Source of the DNA: Achromobacter arsenitoxydans SY8
Lineage (GTDB): Bacteria > Pseudomonadota > Gammaproteobacteria > Burkholderiales > Burkholderiaceae_B
NCBI RefSeq assembly: GCF_000236785.1
Contig: NZ_AGUF01000021.1
Span: 1 to 64,000 of the forward strand
DNA length: 64,000 nucleotides
Reading direction: 5' to 3'
Shown here one piece after another: positions 13,601 through 22,907 of the stretch. Below the pieces are notes generated by a model that saw nothing but the letters and a program-made list of their open reading frames with translations, did no database searches and had not been told where the DNA came from. Positions within the stretch are counted from its first letter, which is position 1. The number at the start of each line of letters is the position of its first letter. The translations under genes were made by a program, and so were the position numbers.

Positions 13601-14812
13601 ATGACCACCCGCCCGATCTATCTGGATTATTCGGCCACGACGCCCGTCGACCCCCGCGTCGTGGACAAGATGGTGCCCTGGCTGTATGACAACTTCGGCA
13701 ACCCGGCTTCGCGCAGTCATGCGTTCGGCTGGGAGTCGGAAGAGGCCGTTGAGCGCGCCCGCGAGGAAGTCGCCAAGCTGGTCAACGCCGACCCGCGCGA
13801 AATCGTCTGGACCTCCGGCGCAACCGAGTCCGACAACCTTGCCATCAAGGGCGCCGCGAACTTTTACGCCGAGCGCGGCAAGCACATCATTACCGTCAAG
13901 ACCGAGCACAAGGCCGTCCTGGACACCTGTCGCGAACTGGAGCGCCAGGGCTTCGAAGTCACCTACCTGAACGTCAAGGACAACGGCCTGATCGACCTGG
14001 ATGTCTTCAAGGCCGCGCTGCGTCCGGATACCGTGCTGGTGTCCGTGATGATGGTGAACAACGAAATCGGCGTGATCCAGGACGTGGAAACGCTGGGCGA
14101 GATCTGCCGCGAGAAGGGCATCATCTTCCACGTGGACGCCGCACAGGCGACCGGCAAGGTAGAGATCGACCTGCAAAAGCTCAAGGTCGACCTGATGTCG
14201 TTCTCGGCCCACAAGACCTACGGCCCCAAGGGCATCGGCGCGCTGTACGTGCGCCGCAAGCCGCGCATCCGCATCGAAGCGCAGATGCACGGCGGCGGCC
14301 ATGAGCGCGGCTTCCGCTCGGGCACCCTGGCCACCCACCAGATCGTTGGCATGGGCGAAGCCTTCCGCCTGGCGCGCGAGGAAATGGGCACCGAGAACGA
14401 GCGCATCCGCATGCTGCGCGACCGCCTCTGGAACGGCCTGTCGGAGATCGAAGAGGTCTACCTGAACGGCGACATGGACCAGCGCGTGCCGCACAACCTG
14501 AACGTGAGCTTCAACTACGTCGAAGGCGAGTCCCTGATCATGGCGATCAAGGAACTGGCCGTTTCCAGCGGTTCGGCCTGCACCTCGGCCAGCCTGGAGC
14601 CTTCCTATGTGCTGCGCGCCCTGGGCCGCAACGACGAATTGGCGCACAGCTCGATCCGTTTCACGCTGGGTCGTTTCACGACCGAACAGGAAGTGGATTT
14701 CGCGGTTGAACTGATCAAGAGCCGGGTCGGCAAGCTGCGCGATATGTCGCCGCTTTGGGAAATGGCCAAGGAAGGCATCGACCTGAACACCGTGCAGTGG
14801 GCCGCGCACTAA
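13601..14812 (+). CDS. iscS: Cysteine desulfurase
   Basis: IscS takes sulfur from L-cysteine with PLP and passes it to IscU, and to tRNA-thiolation partners. The 403-residue product has PLP lysine K205 ([10 protein letters not shown]) and the mobile catalytic cysteine C327 ([14 protein letters not shown]), matching K206/C328 of E. coli. The N-terminus [15 protein letters not shown] is typical. It follows iscR by 21 bases and precedes iscU by 33 bases. Confidence 0.98.
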   Translation: MTTRPIYLDYSATTPVDPRVVDKMVPWLYDNFGNPASRSHAFGWESEEAVERAREEVAKLVNADPREIVWTSGATESDNLAIKGAANFYAERGKHIITVKTEHKAVLDTCRELERQGFEVTYLNVKDNGLIDLDVFKAALRPDTVLVSVMMVNNEIGVIQDVETLGEICREKGIIFHVDAAQATGKVEIDLQKLKVDLMSFSAHKTYGPKGIGALYVRRKPRIRIEAQMHGGGHERGFRSGTLATHQIVGMGEAFRLAREEMGTENERIRMLRDRLWNGLSEIEEVYLNGDMDQRVPHNLNVSFNYVEGESLIMAIKELAVSSGSACTSASLEPSYVLRALGRNDELAHSSIRFTLGRFTTEQEVDFAVELIKSRVGKLRDMSPLWEMAKEGIDLNTVQWAAH

Positions 14813-14845
14813 GCGCCCGCGCCTCGAAATACGTGGAGAATTAAC

Positions 14846-15250
14846 ATGTCTTACAGCACCAAAGTCCTGGATCACTACGAAAACCCGCGCAACGTTGGTT
14901 CGTTCGACAAGTCGGACGAGTCGGTGGGCACCGGCATGGTTGGCGCGCCGGCCTGTGGCGACGTCATGAAGCTGCAGATCAAGGTCAATGAAGCCGGCGT
15001 TATCGAAGACGCGCGTTTCAAGACCTACGGCTGTGGCTCGGCCATCGCGTCCAGCTCGCTCGTGACCGAATGGGTCAAGGGCAAGACGCTGGATCAGGCA
15101 ATGAATATCCGCAACACGCAGATCGCCGAAGAACTGGCCCTGCCGCCCGTGAAGGTTCACTGCTCCATCCTGGCCGAAGACGCGATCAAGGCCGCTGTGC
15201 AGAACTACAAAGAAAAGCACTCGGCCCCGGCCGAAGCTGTGGCGGGCTGA
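14846..15250 (+). CDS. iscU: Fe-S cluster assembly scaffold
   Basis: IscU is the scaffold on which IscS, ferredoxin and an iron source build [2Fe-2S] clusters. The 134-residue product keeps all ligands: C37, D39, C63, H105 and C106. The HscA recognition motif LPPVK is at 99-103. The start ATG 14846 has GTGGAG upstream. The stop TGA at 15248-15250 is two bases before the iscA start, so the two are translationally close. Confidence 0.98.
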   Translation: MSYSTKVLDHYENPRNVGSFDKSDESVGTGMVGAPACGDVMKLQIKVNEAGVIEDARFKTYGCGSAIASSSLVTEWVKGKTLDQAMNIRNTQIAEELALPPVKVHCSILAEDAIKAAVQNYKEKHSAPAEAVAG

Positions 15251-15252
15251 CC

Positions 15253-15576
15253 ATGTCCGTTACCCTGACCCAACAGGCTGCCACCCATATCGGCCGCTAC
15301 TTGCAGAAGCGCGGAAAGGGTATCGGCTTGCGGCTCGGCGTTAGGACGACGGGCTGCTCCGGCATGGCCTACAAGCTGGAGTACGTCGACGAGGTTGAGT
15401 CGGAAGACGTCGTGTTCGAGAGCTTCGGCGTGAAGGTCTTCATCGACCCCAAGAGCCTGGCCTATCTTGATGGCACGGAGCTTGACTACGCCCGCGAGGG
15501 CCTGAACGAAGGCTTCAAGTTCCGCAACCCCAACGAAAAGGCGACCTGCGGCTGCGGCGAGTCGTTCACGGTGTAA
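15253..15576 (+). CDS. iscA: A-type Fe-S carrier protein
   Basis: IscA carries or delivers Fe-S clusters, mainly to [4Fe-4S] targets. The 107-residue product has the invariant cysteines C35 (TGCSG), C99 and C101 (CGCGESF). The frame is open upstream inside iscU, but [14 protein letters not shown] at 15253 is the family N-terminus. The hscB start follows three bases after the stop. Confidence 0.97.
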   Translation: MSVTLTQQAATHIGRYLQKRGKGIGLRLGVRTTGCSGMAYKLEYVDEVESEDVVFESFGVKVFIDPKSLAYLDGTELDYAREGLNEGFKFRNPNEKATCGCGESFTV

Positions 15577-15579
15577 CTC

Positions 15580-16092
15580 TTGGCAGGTGACGACCACTTC
15601 AGCCTGTTCGGCTTGCCGGCGCGCTTCGACCTGGACGCCCAGGCGCTTGAAGGCGCTTGGCGCACCGTCGCCGCGCAGGTGCATCCCGACCGCTTTGCCA
15701 CGGCCAGCCCCGCGGAACGCCGCGTGGCCATGCAGTGGGCGGCTCGCGCCAACGAAGCTTATCGCCAGTTGAAGGATCCGCTGCTGCGCGCGCGCTACCT
15801 GTGTGAGCAGGCCGGCGTCGATCTTCAGACCGAAAGCAACACGTCCATGGACACGGCCTTCCTCATGCAGCAGATGACCTGGCGCGAAATGCTGGACGAT
15901 GCGCGCGAGGACAATGGAGCCCTGCAGGCGCTGCAATCCGAACTGGACGACGCGCGCACCGAGATGCGCGCTACGTTGACCCGCTTGCTGGACGAAGAGC
16001 GGGACTACGCGGCGGCCGGGCTCAAGGTGCGGGAATGGATGTTCGTGGACAAGCTGGCGCAAGAGCTGGCGCACGTGCAGCCCGCTGGATAG
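15580..16092 (+). CDS. hscB: J-domain co-chaperone for Fe-S assembly
   Basis: HscB stimulates the HscA ATPase and brings IscU to it. The 170-residue product has the J-domain with the HPD tripeptide (VHPDRF) at about residues 35-37 and a C-terminal helical domain that binds IscU (TAFLMQQMTWREML). The start is a TTG at 15580, three bases after the iscA stop; the protein alignment needs DDHFSLFGLPARFDLD at the N-terminus and no ATG is available there. The TTG start may lower its expression relative to neighbours. Confidence 0.93.
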   Translation: MAGDDHFSLFGLPARFDLDAQALEGAWRTVAAQVHPDRFATASPAERRVAMQWAARANEAYRQLKDPLLRARYLCEQAGVDLQTESNTSMDTAFLMQQMTWREMLDDAREDNGALQALQSELDDARTEMRATLTRLLDEERDYAAAGLKVREWMFVDKLAQELAHVQPAG

Positions 16093-16164
16093 CCAACGGC
16101 GCGCTGGGGCGGCCGCAATGCGGACGCCGGCACGGCGCGGCCTATTGACCAGAAAAATAGAATC

Positions 16165-18027
16165 ATGGCCTTATTGCAGATATCCGAGCCCGGCGAGTCG
16201 CCCGCGCCGCACCAGCGCAAGCTGGCGGTCGGGATCGACCTGGGCACCACCAATTCGCTGGTCGCGGCTGTGCGCAGCAGCGTTGCCGAAGTGTTGCCCG
16301 ACGCCCAAGGCCATGCCTTGCTGCCGTCGGCGGTGCGCTATTTCCCGGACGGAAAGGTCACCACCGGCCGCGAGCCGCTGGCCCAGCAGGCCGAAGATCC
16401 GCTGAACACCGTCGTGTCGGTCAAGCGTTTCATGGGGCGTTCGCTGGAAGAGGCCCGAGCCTCGCGCGCGCCGTATGAATTCGTGGACGCGCCGGGCATG
16501 GTGCGTATTCGCACCGCGCAGGGCGACCTGAGTCCGGTCGAGGTGTCGGCGCAGATCCTGGCGGTATTGCGCCAGCGCGCCGAAGACGTGCTGGGCGACG
16601 ACCTGGTGGGCGCGGTCATCACTGTGCCCGCCTATTTCGACGATGCCCAGCGCCAGGCGACGCGCGACGCGGCCCGGCTGGCCGGGCTGAACGTGCTGCG
16701 CCTGCTGAACGAGCCGACCGCGGCGGCAATCGCCTACGGCCTGGATAACGCCGCCGAAGGCGTCTATGCCGTGTACGACCTGGGTGGCGGCACGTTCGAT
16801 ATTTCCATCCTGCGGCTGACGCAAGGCGTGTTCGAAGTGATCTCCACCGGTGGCGACACCGCGCTGGGCGGCGACGACTTCGACGCCTTGATCGCGGATC
16901 GCGCCGTGGCCACGCTGAGCGCCGGCGACCTGCCGCCCGCGGACCGCCGCGCCTTGCTGATGGCGGCGCGCGCTGCGCGCGAGGCTTTGTCGGACGCCGA
17001 TACCGCCTCGCTCAAGCTCACCCTCTCGGGCGGCCGCGAAGTCGATCTGGTCCTGACTCGCAACGAATTCGAAACCCTGGCCCAGCCGCTGGTCGAGCGC
17101 ACGCTCGTCTGCGCCCGCAGCGCATTGCGCGACGCGTCGCTGAAAGCGGCCGACGTGCGCGGCGTGGTCATGGTGGGCGGCGCGACGCGCATGCCTGTCG
17201 TACGCGCCGCCGTGGCCAAAGCGTTTGGCACCGAACCATTGACCGACCTGGACCCTGACCAGGTGGTGGCGCTGGGCGCGGCCCTGCAGGCCAACCTGCT
17301 TGCGGGCAATCGGGCTCCCGGCGAAGACTGGCTGCTGCTGGATGTGATTCCGCTGTCGCTGGGCCTGGAAACCATGGGTGGGCTGGTCGAGCGCATCATC
17401 CCGCGCAACAGCACGATTCCCGTGGCGCGCGCCCAGGAATTCACGACATTCAAGGATGGCCAGACGGCCATGAGCATCCACGTGGTGCAGGGCGAGCGCG
17501 ACCTGGTGGCGGATTCCCGTTCGCTGGCGCGCTTCGAGCTGCGCGGCATCCCGCCCATGGTGGCGGGGGCGGCCCGCATCCGCGTGACCTTCCAGGTGGA
17601 CGCGGACGGCTTGCTCAGCGTGACCGCGCGTGAGCAAAGCCAGGGCGTGGAAGCCATGGTGTCCGTCAAGCCGTCCTATGGCCTGTCGGACGATGAAATC
17701 GCGCAGATGCTGGCCGACAGCGTGGCCCAGGCCGATTCCGACGCCAAGGCCCGCATGCTGCGGGAACAGCAGGTGGATGCGCGCCAGCTCGTGGAGTCCG
17801 TACAGGCGGCGCTGGCCGTCGACGGCGACCTGCTCGATGCGGACGAGCGCAAGCGCGTCGACGAGTGCCTTCAGGCCGCGATCGCGGCCCAGGAGGCCCG
17901 GGACGTGGATACGGTCACCGAGGCCGTGCAGGCCTTGTCGGCCGCCACCGACGAATTTGCCGCGCGCCGCATGGACCGCAGCATCCGCGCCGCGCTGGCC
18001 GGCCGCAAACTTGACGAAATCGCCTGA
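16165..18027 (+). CDS. hscA: Hsp70-type chaperone for Fe-S cluster transfer
   Basis: HscA uses ATP to release clusters from IscU. The 620-residue product has the Hsp70 nucleotide-binding motifs [10 protein letters not shown] (22-31), DLGGGTFD and VGGATRMP. The substrate-binding domain begins near [17 protein letters not shown]. The N-terminal extension of about 20 residues before the phosphate loop is typical of HscA. The ATG at 16165 follows a 72-base gap after hscB that contains no terminator. The fdx start is 9 bases after the stop. Confidence 0.97.
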   Translation: MALLQISEPGESPAPHQRKLAVGIDLGTTNSLVAAVRSSVAEVLPDAQGHALLPSAVRYFPDGKVTTGREPLAQQAEDPLNTVVSVKRFMGRSLEEARASRAPYEFVDAPGMVRIRTAQGDLSPVEVSAQILAVLRQRAEDVLGDDLVGAVITVPAYFDDAQRQATRDAARLAGLNVLRLLNEPTAAAIAYGLDNAAEGVYAVYDLGGGTFDISILRLTQGVFEVISTGGDTALGGDDFDALIADRAVATLSAGDLPPADRRALLMAARAAREALSDADTASLKLTLSGGREVDLVLTRNEFETLAQPLVERTLVCARSALRDASLKAADVRGVVMVGGATRMPVVRAAVAKAFGTEPLTDLDPDQVVALGAALQANLLAGNRAPGEDWLLLDVIPLSLGLETMGGLVERIIPRNSTIPVARAQEFTTFKDGQTAMSIHVVQGERDLVADSRSLARFELRGIPPMVAGAARIRVTFQVDADGLLSVTAREQSQGVEAMVSVKPSYGLSDDEIAQMLADSVAQADSDAKARMLREQQVDARQLVESVQAALAVDGDLLDADERKRVDECLQAAIAAQEARDVDTVTEAVQALSAATDEFAARRMDRSIRAALAGRKLDEIA

Positions 18028-18036
18028 TAAAAAGCT

Positions 18037-18378
18037 ATGCCGAAACTGACTGTATTGCCTCATCCCGATTATTGTCCGGACGGCGCGGTGATCGAAGATG
18101 CGCCCAAGGGCGTGTCGATCTGCCGGGTGCTGCTGGACAACCATATCGACATCGAGCACGCCTGCGAGCTCTCGTGCGCGTGCACGACCTGTCATGTGGT
18201 GGTGAAGCAGGGGTATTCTTCCCTGGAAGACGCGACGGACGATGAAGAGGACCTGCTGGACAAGGCCTGGGGCCTGACCCCGACGTCGCGCCTGTCGTGC
18301 CAAGCCCTGGTGACCGATGCCGACCTGACGGTCGAGATCCCCAAGTACACGATCAACCACGCGAAAGAGGGCCATTGA
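18037..18378 (+). CDS. fdx: [2Fe-2S] ferredoxin of the Isc system
   Basis: This ferredoxin supplies electrons for cluster assembly on IscU. The 113-residue product has ligands C43, C49, C52 (CELSCACTTC) and C88 (RLSCQA), the adrenodoxin-like pattern of E. coli Fdx; C47 is the conserved non-ligand cysteine. The C-terminus is longer by a few residues with a basic end. Its TGA overlaps the ATG of iscX by one base (TGATG). Confidence 0.97.
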   Translation: MPKLTVLPHPDYCPDGAVIEDAPKGVSICRVLLDNHIDIEHACELSCACTTCHVVVKQGYSSLEDATDDEEDLLDKAWGLTPTSRLSCQALVTDADLTVEIPKYTINHAKEGH

Positions 18379-18572
18379 TGAAGTGGACCGACACCTACGA
18401 TATCGCCGCCGCGCTGGTGGACGCGCACCCTGACGTGGACCCCAAGACCTTGCGGTTCACACAGTTGCGCGAATGGGTCATGGCCCTGCCGGGGTTCAGC
18501 GATGACCCCGCCCACTGCGGCGAGAAGATCCTGGAGGCCATCCAGATGGCCTGGATCGACGAGGCCGACTGA
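18378..18572 (+). CDS. iscX: IscX (YfhJ), Isc regulator / iron adaptor
   Basis: This 64-residue acidic protein has the family pattern MKWTDTYDIAAAL, then FTQLREWV and ILEAIQMAWIDEAD. IscX binds IscS and iron, and tunes desulfurase activity. The ATG overlaps the fdx stop, and the gene closes the operon with a terminator 13 bases after its stop. An upstream in-frame ATG inside fdx (18297) is rejected because it adds non-conserved sequence. Confidence 0.95.
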   Translation: MKWTDTYDIAAALVDAHPDVDPKTLRFTQLREWVMALPGFSDDPAHCGEKILEAIQMAWIDEAD

Positions 18573-18585
18573 ACGCGAAGCCCGG

Positions 18586-18609
18586 AACGCTCCCTTGTGG
18601 AGCGTTTTT
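18586..18609 (+). terminator. Terminator of the isc operon
   Basis: AACGCTCC (18586-18593) pairs with GGAGCGTT (18599-18606) around CTTGT, and the T run extends to 18609. It lies just after iscX. Confidence 0.9.
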
Positions 18610-18740
18610 CATTTCCGCTGCGCGAGCTGGGGCAGGCCGGGCGCGGACAGGCAGGGAATCCGCCGCTGTCATGCCGCGGTTGCGACGGCCACGGTATCAT
18701 CGGGGATCCGTACGTTGTCCTTATCAGCCCGAGTCTACCG

Positions 18741-19625
18741 ATGCCCGCTGCCCAATTGCGTTTTGGCCTGGCCGCCAATCGACTGCACCACGAAACCCCC
18801 GATGCCGCTCTGTTCACCTGGCTGCGCGCGTGCTCTTCCACGATACGCGAGCTGGGCGTGCAACTGCACACGGTGGGGCGCACCCATGACGCTATCGTGC
18901 GCGAGGGCATGCTGCAGGGCTATGGCGGACTGATCCGCTATCCCTATGGCCGCGAAGGCGGCCTGATGAAGCTGGTGGCGCGTGTGACCGAAGGGCGCGA
19001 CGGACAGGCGCCTTTCGACGGTGCGATCTACCTGATAGACCCGGTGGATCCGTCGTCGATCTTCCCCGAGGCGCTGGCGCTCAAGCGCCAGTGCATCACG
19101 CACGGCCGCCCGTTCATCTCGACGCTGGCCGGCGCGATCGAATGGATGGAAGTAGAACGTATCCATGCGGGGCTGGCGCCCGACGCGTCGGTATCGCGTC
19201 ACTTCAACTTCACCGGCCAGACGTTGGCGCTGATCGCCCACGATGCGCTCAAAGACGAGATGGTCGCCTTCGCCAGCGAGCACTTCGACGTCCTGTCGCG
19301 CTTCGCGCGGCGCGTAGCTACGGGCACCACGGGCGGCCGCCTGAACGAGCTGGCCTGGTCGCGCGGCTGGCCCAAGGACACGCCCTGGGTGCATCGTTAC
19401 CTGAGCGGGCCGCTGGGCGGCGACGCGCAGATCGCGGAACTGGTGCTTGAGCATCAATGCCAGCGCGTCATCTTCTTTGAAGACCCGCACGTGGCCCGCC
19501 AGCACGAAGCCGACATCCAGCTGCTGGAGCGCGCGGTGCGCGTTGTGACGGCGTCCGCCACATGCGCGACGTCGCCCACGGTGGCGCGGCGCTGGGCGCA
19601 GGCGGTGGAAAAACGGACTATCTGA
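18741..19625 (+). CDS. Methylglyoxal-synthase-like protein with two tandem MGS-fold segments
   Basis: Methylglyoxal synthase turns dihydroxyacetone phosphate into methylglyoxal. The C-terminal half of this 294-residue protein has all the expected landmarks: HD at 167-168 with K171, the phosphate loop TGTTG 194-198, SGPLGGD 222-228, FFEDP 245-249, and H255/D258. The family enzyme is about 150 residues. The N-terminal half repeats the layout in degenerate form: TVGRTHD (44-50), YPYGREGG (67-74) and LIDPVDP (99-105), without the full catalytic set. This looks like an internal duplication with a pseudo-active first copy. The longer frame starting at 18597 overlaps the isc terminator, so MPAAQLRFGL is chosen. 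The gene is monocistronic and meets the LysR gene tail to tail. Confidence 0.82.
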   Translation: MPAAQLRFGLAANRLHHETPDAALFTWLRACSSTIRELGVQLHTVGRTHDAIVREGMLQGYGGLIRYPYGREGGLMKLVARVTEGRDGQAPFDGAIYLIDPVDPSSIFPEALALKRQCITHGRPFISTLAGAIEWMEVERIHAGLAPDASVSRHFNFTGQTLALIAHDALKDEMVAFASEHFDVLSRFARRVATGTTGGRLNELAWSRGWPKDTPWVHRYLSGPLGGDAQIAELVLEHQCQRVIFFEDPHVARQHEADIQLLERAVRVVTASATCATSPTVARRWAQAVEKRTI

Positions 19626-19633
19626 ACGTTCTG

Positions 19634-20575
19634 CTAGGCGGGCGTTGCGGCCGGACGCGAGTCCGCGATGATGCGGGCGGCGCGGTCGGCGACTGCTGAC
19701 GCCGCCATCGACAGCGGGAGCACGTCCGAACGGCAAAGAAAAACCGGGCGCGTCAATCTGGGCTTGCCGATGCGGCGCAGGACTACCTGGCCGCGGCTGG
19801 CTTCCTGACGCACGGCTTCGTACGACAGGATGGTGTGCGCGACGCCCGCCTGCGCCAGCTCGATGAGCTGCGGAATGGCATTGGCCTCGGCAATGACGCG
19901 GAATTCAACGCGCTGGCGCTGCTGGTATTCGTCCAGCAGGCGGCGCAGGCTATGCGGATTGCCGGGAAGCACCAGCGGCAGCTCCGCCAGGGCGCGCAGG
20001 CTCATGGCCGGCAGTGCGTGCAGGGCTGGGGCCGCCTTTCTGGCGGCCTTTGCTGCAGGCGGCGATACGACCACCAGTTCTTCATCAATCAGATGCTGGA
20101 AGCGCAGGTCGACGGAAGCGTCGTCGCTGAACGTCAGGCCCAGGTCGGCGTGTCCTGAACTGACGAAGCCGGGAATGTACCCGGTGCTGGACTCGATGAT
20201 CTTCAGATAGACGCCGGGCCAGTGTTCCAGGCTGAATCGCAGCAGGGGCACGGTCAGCAGCTTGGCCATGGACATCGACATCGCCAGCGAAACCGTGCCG
20301 CGCGGCGCGGTGATGTCTTCGCGCACATCGGCGCGCGCCGCGTCGATGCGGCCCAGGATCTCGCGCGCGTGCGCAAGCAAGCGCGTACCGGCGGCGGTGG
20401 GTGCGACGCCGCGGGCGCTGCGGTGCAGCAGCACCACGCCCAGGTCTTCTTCCAGGTTCCGGATCAGCAGGCTCAGCGCGGGTTGCGCAACGTGCAGCGC
20501 CGCGGCTGCGCGGCTGATCGAGCCCGTGGAAACCACGGCGACAAAGCACTGCATCGCGCGAATGGACATAGTCAT
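19634..20575 (-). CDS. LysR-family transcriptional regulator
   Basis: The 313-residue product has an N-terminal winged helix (MQCFVAVVSTGSISRAAAALHVAQPALSLLIRNLE) and a C-terminal ligand-binding domain, with the usual LysR length. The RGVAPTAAGTRLL stretch after the helix is typical. It resembles the NAC/Cbl-like group, but the ligand is unknown. It is divergent from the Bug-CoA-transferase-hydratase operon, and a 24-base imperfect palindrome lies between them, so it probably controls that operon. ATG 20575 and ATG 20569 are both possible starts; neither has a strong ribosome binding site. Confidence 0.9.
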   Translation of the reverse strand: MTMSIRAMQCFVAVVSTGSISRAAAALHVAQPALSLLIRNLEEDLGVVLLHRSARGVAPTAAGTRLLAHAREILGRIDAARADVREDITAPRGTVSLAMSMSMAKLLTVPLLRFSLEHWPGVYLKIIESSTGYIPGFVSSGHADLGLTFSDDASVDLRFQHLIDEELVVVSPPAAKAARKAAPALHALPAMSLRALAELPLVLPGNPHSLRRLLDEYQQRQRVEFRVIAEANAIPQLIELAQAGVAHTILSYEAVRQEASRGQVVLRRIGKPRLTRPVFLCRSDVLPLSMAASAVADRAARIIADSRPAATPA

Positions 20576-20596
20576 GGACGGCGCTCCTGCTATTTA

Positions 20597-20620
20597 GGCC
20601 ATAACAAAATTATTATGACC
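20597..20620. promoter_or_regulatory. Candidate LysR operator, 24-base imperfect palindrome
   Basis: The left half GGCCATAACAAA and the right half ATTATTATGACC are reverse complements at 9 of 12 positions, an A/T-rich core between GG(C/T)CATAA arms. It lies 21 bases upstream of the LysR start and about 80 bases upstream of the Bug gene start, the usual place for a LysR autoregulatory and activating site. The regulator assignment is inferred from position. Confidence 0.6.
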
Positions 20621-20700
20621 TGCATATTTAAACGGTATTTCTAATATATCAAGCGGCTTCCGATAATGAGCGTCACCTCAAAGAAAACATCGGAGACAAC

Positions 20701-21675
20701 ATGGCGCTCAACAGAATCCAGGCCGCGTGCCTGGCCCTGGCAACCCTTTCCACCCCGGCGTTCGCCGACGCCTGGCCCGCCAAGCCGATCACGCTGGTCG
20801 TGCCATTTTCGGCGGGCGGGCCGACCGACTTCATCGCCCGCCTGGTGGCCGAGCCCCTTGCGCGCGAACTGGGGCAGCAGGTCATCGTGCAGAACAAGCC
20901 CGGCGCCAGCGGCAATGTGGGTTACCAGAGCGTGCTGAACGGGCCGGCCGACGGCTACACGCTGATGCACAACACGGTGGCGATGCAGGCTATCAATCCG
21001 CTGATGTATCCCAGCGCGAAGATGCATCCGCTGAAGGACTATGTGCCGGTCGGCACCACTGGCGCGATGCCCAACCTGCTGGTCGTCAATCCCGAGCGCA
21101 CGCCCGTCAAGACGCTGGCCGAGCTGGTCGAGCGCGGGCGCGGCGCGCCGAACGGGCTGAGCTACGCCACGTTCGGGCCCGGCAGCTCGCCGCACGTATA
21201 TGGCGCGTCGCTGCAGAAGCTTGCCAACTTCCAGGCGGTGGGCGTGGCGTACAAGGGCAGCGCGAACGCGGTGACCGATGTGATCGGCGGCCAGGTCGAC
21301 TTCCTGTTCGACAGCATGTCCACCAGCATTGGCCAGGTGCAGGGCGGCAGGCTCAAGGCCCTGGCGATTACGTCGGCCGAGCGTTCCCCCTTGCTGCCGG
21401 ACGTGCCGACCTTGAAGGAGGCGGGCTATCCGAGCCTGGATCTCAAGTTTTGGTTCTCCCTGCAGACGCCGGCTGGCACGCCGGACGACGTGGTGCAGAA
21501 ACTGCGCGCCGCCGTCGCGAAGGTCGTGGCCAGCGATGCCTACCGCAAGGCGATGCAGGAACGGGGCGCCGAGGCTTTCCAGGTGTCGCCCGCAAAGCTT
21601 GATGAGTTCTTCAAGCATGAAACGGCGCAGTGGACGCAGGCGGCGAACACCATCGGCCTGAAGGCGGAACAGTGA
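20701..21675 (+). CDS. Bug-family periplasmic binding protein (tripartite tricarboxylate transporter type)
   Basis: Bug proteins bind carboxylates or related small molecules in the periplasm and are greatly expanded in Bordetella and Achromobacter. The 324-residue product has a signal peptide ending PAFADA, then the Bug hallmark WPAKPITLVVPFSAGGPTD and GASGNVGYQSV. It has the normal length. ATG 20701 follows GGAGACAAC. It heads an operon with a CoA-transferase and an enoyl-CoA hydratase. No TctA/TctB membrane genes are nearby, as is common for orphan Bug genes. The likely ligand is the acid that the CoA-transferase then activates; its identity is unknown. Confidence 0.92.
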   Translation: MALNRIQAACLALATLSTPAFADAWPAKPITLVVPFSAGGPTDFIARLVAEPLARELGQQVIVQNKPGASGNVGYQSVLNGPADGYTLMHNTVAMQAINPLMYPSAKMHPLKDYVPVGTTGAMPNLLVVNPERTPVKTLAELVERGRGAPNGLSYATFGPGSSPHVYGASLQKLANFQAVGVAYKGSANAVTDVIGGQVDFLFDSMSTSIGQVQGGRLKALAITSAERSPLLPDVPTLKEAGYPSLDLKFWFSLQTPAGTPDDVVQKLRAAVAKVVASDAYRKAMQERGAEAFQVSPAKLDEFFKHETAQWTQAANTIGLKAEQ

Positions 21676-21677
21676 AC

Positions 21678-22907
21678 ATGCCGGCAGCGAATCGCATGAC
21701 CCCCTTGAAGAACATTACCGTCCTGGACCTGAGCAAGGTCCTGGCCGGGCCGCTCTGCGGGCAGTATCTGGGCGAACTGGGCGCGCGCGTGATCAAGGTC
21801 GAGCCCGTGGGCACGGGTGACGACACGCGCGCCTGGCTGCCGCAGGACGCCGGCCAGTCCGCGACCTTTCTTGCCGTGAACCACAATAAGCGCAGCCTGG
21901 CGGTGGACCTGAAGACGGAGGAGGGCCGCGCCGTCGTGCACCGTCTGGCGGCGCAGGCCGATGTCGTCCTGCAAGGCTTTGGCGGCAGGACTGCGGCGCG
22001 CCTGGGCGTGGATTACGAGACGCTGAGCGGCATCAATCCCAAGCTGGTCTACTGCGAGATCTCTGGTTATGGCCGGGAAGGCCCCATGGGCGAGGAGCCG
22101 GGCTACGACGTCATGCTGCAGGCCTTCAGCGGGATGATCAGCACGATGGGCGATCCGGACGGCAACTTCGCGCGCGCCAGCTTTTCGCCGGTGGACCTGG
22201 GGACGGGCTCTTTCGCGCTGAGCGGCATTCTTGCCGCCTTGCTGGAACGCGGCCAGACGGGCAAGGGCCAGTACCTGGATGTGTCGCTGCTGGATACGTC
22301 GCTGGGGCTGATGTCGTACATGGCGCAGAACTATTGGCGCACGGGCAAGGTGCCGCGCCGCATGGGGACCGGCCATCCCGCGATGTGCCCGTATCAGGCG
22401 TTTCGCGCCGCCGACGGGGATCTTATGCTGGGCGTCGGCAACGACGCGCAATGGCAGCGCTTCTGCGCGGTGGCGGGCCTGCAGGAGCACGTGGATGCGC
22501 CGGATTTCGCGACCAACGCCGACCGCGTGCGCAATTTCGATGCGACCGTCGCCCTGGTGCAGTCGCGTATCGCCACGCGCACGGTGGCGCAGTGGCTGGA
22601 CGCGCTCAAGCCGGCCGGCATCGCCTGTTCCGCCATTCACACGCTGGACCAGGCGTTGGACCACCCGCAAGTGGCGGCGCGCGAACTCATCGTGACCAGC
22701 CAGCATCCCGTGCTGGGAGAAGTGCGCAACGTGGGACTGCCGATCCGCTTCGGACGCCAGCCGCGCCACGCCGCGCTGCCGGCGCCGATGCTGGGCGAGC
22801 ACAGCCGCGAAGTTCTGGCCGGACTGGGCTACTCGGCGTCGGAAATCGAGGCGATGCTCGCCAATGGCAGCGTCCAGGAAAACACCCGCAACGGAGTCGC
22901 GGCATGA
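21678..22907 (+). CDS. CaiB/BaiF (class III) CoA-transferase
   Basis: Class III CoA-transferases move CoA between carboxylic acids. The 409-residue product has the family start ITVLDLSKVLAGPLCGQYLGELGARVIKVE. The aspartate in SFSPVDLGTGS is in the position of the catalytic Asp of formyl-CoA transferase. RRMGTGHPAMCPYQAF is also characteristic. ATG 21678 comes two bases after the Bug stop; an in-frame ATG at 21696 is an alternative. The stop overlaps the next ATG (ATGA). Together with the hydratase it suggests CoA activation followed by hydration, or cleavage, of a short acid. Confidence 0.92.
   Translation: MPAANRMTPLKNITVLDLSKVLAGPLCGQYLGELGARVIKVEPVGTGDDTRAWLPQDAGQSATFLAVNHNKRSLAVDLKTEEGRAVVHRLAAQADVVLQGFGGRTAARLGVDYETLSGINPKLVYCEISGYGREGPMGEEPGYDVMLQAFSGMISTMGDPDGNFARASFSPVDLGTGSFALSGILAALLERGQTGKGQYLDVSLLDTSLGLMSYMAQNYWRTGKVPRRMGTGHPAMCPYQAFRAADGDLMLGVGNDAQWQRFCAVAGLQEHVDAPDFATNADRVRNFDATVALVQSRIATRTVAQWLDALKPAGIACSAIHTLDQALDHPQVAARELIVTSQHPVLGEVRNVGLPIRFGRQPRHAALPAPMLGEHSREVLAGLGYSASEIEAMLANGSVQENTRNGVAA

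Noticed and set aside
16093-16164. Possible break of the isc operon before hscA
   Set aside because: The gap is GC-rich but has no hairpin with a T-run, so readthrough is more likely.
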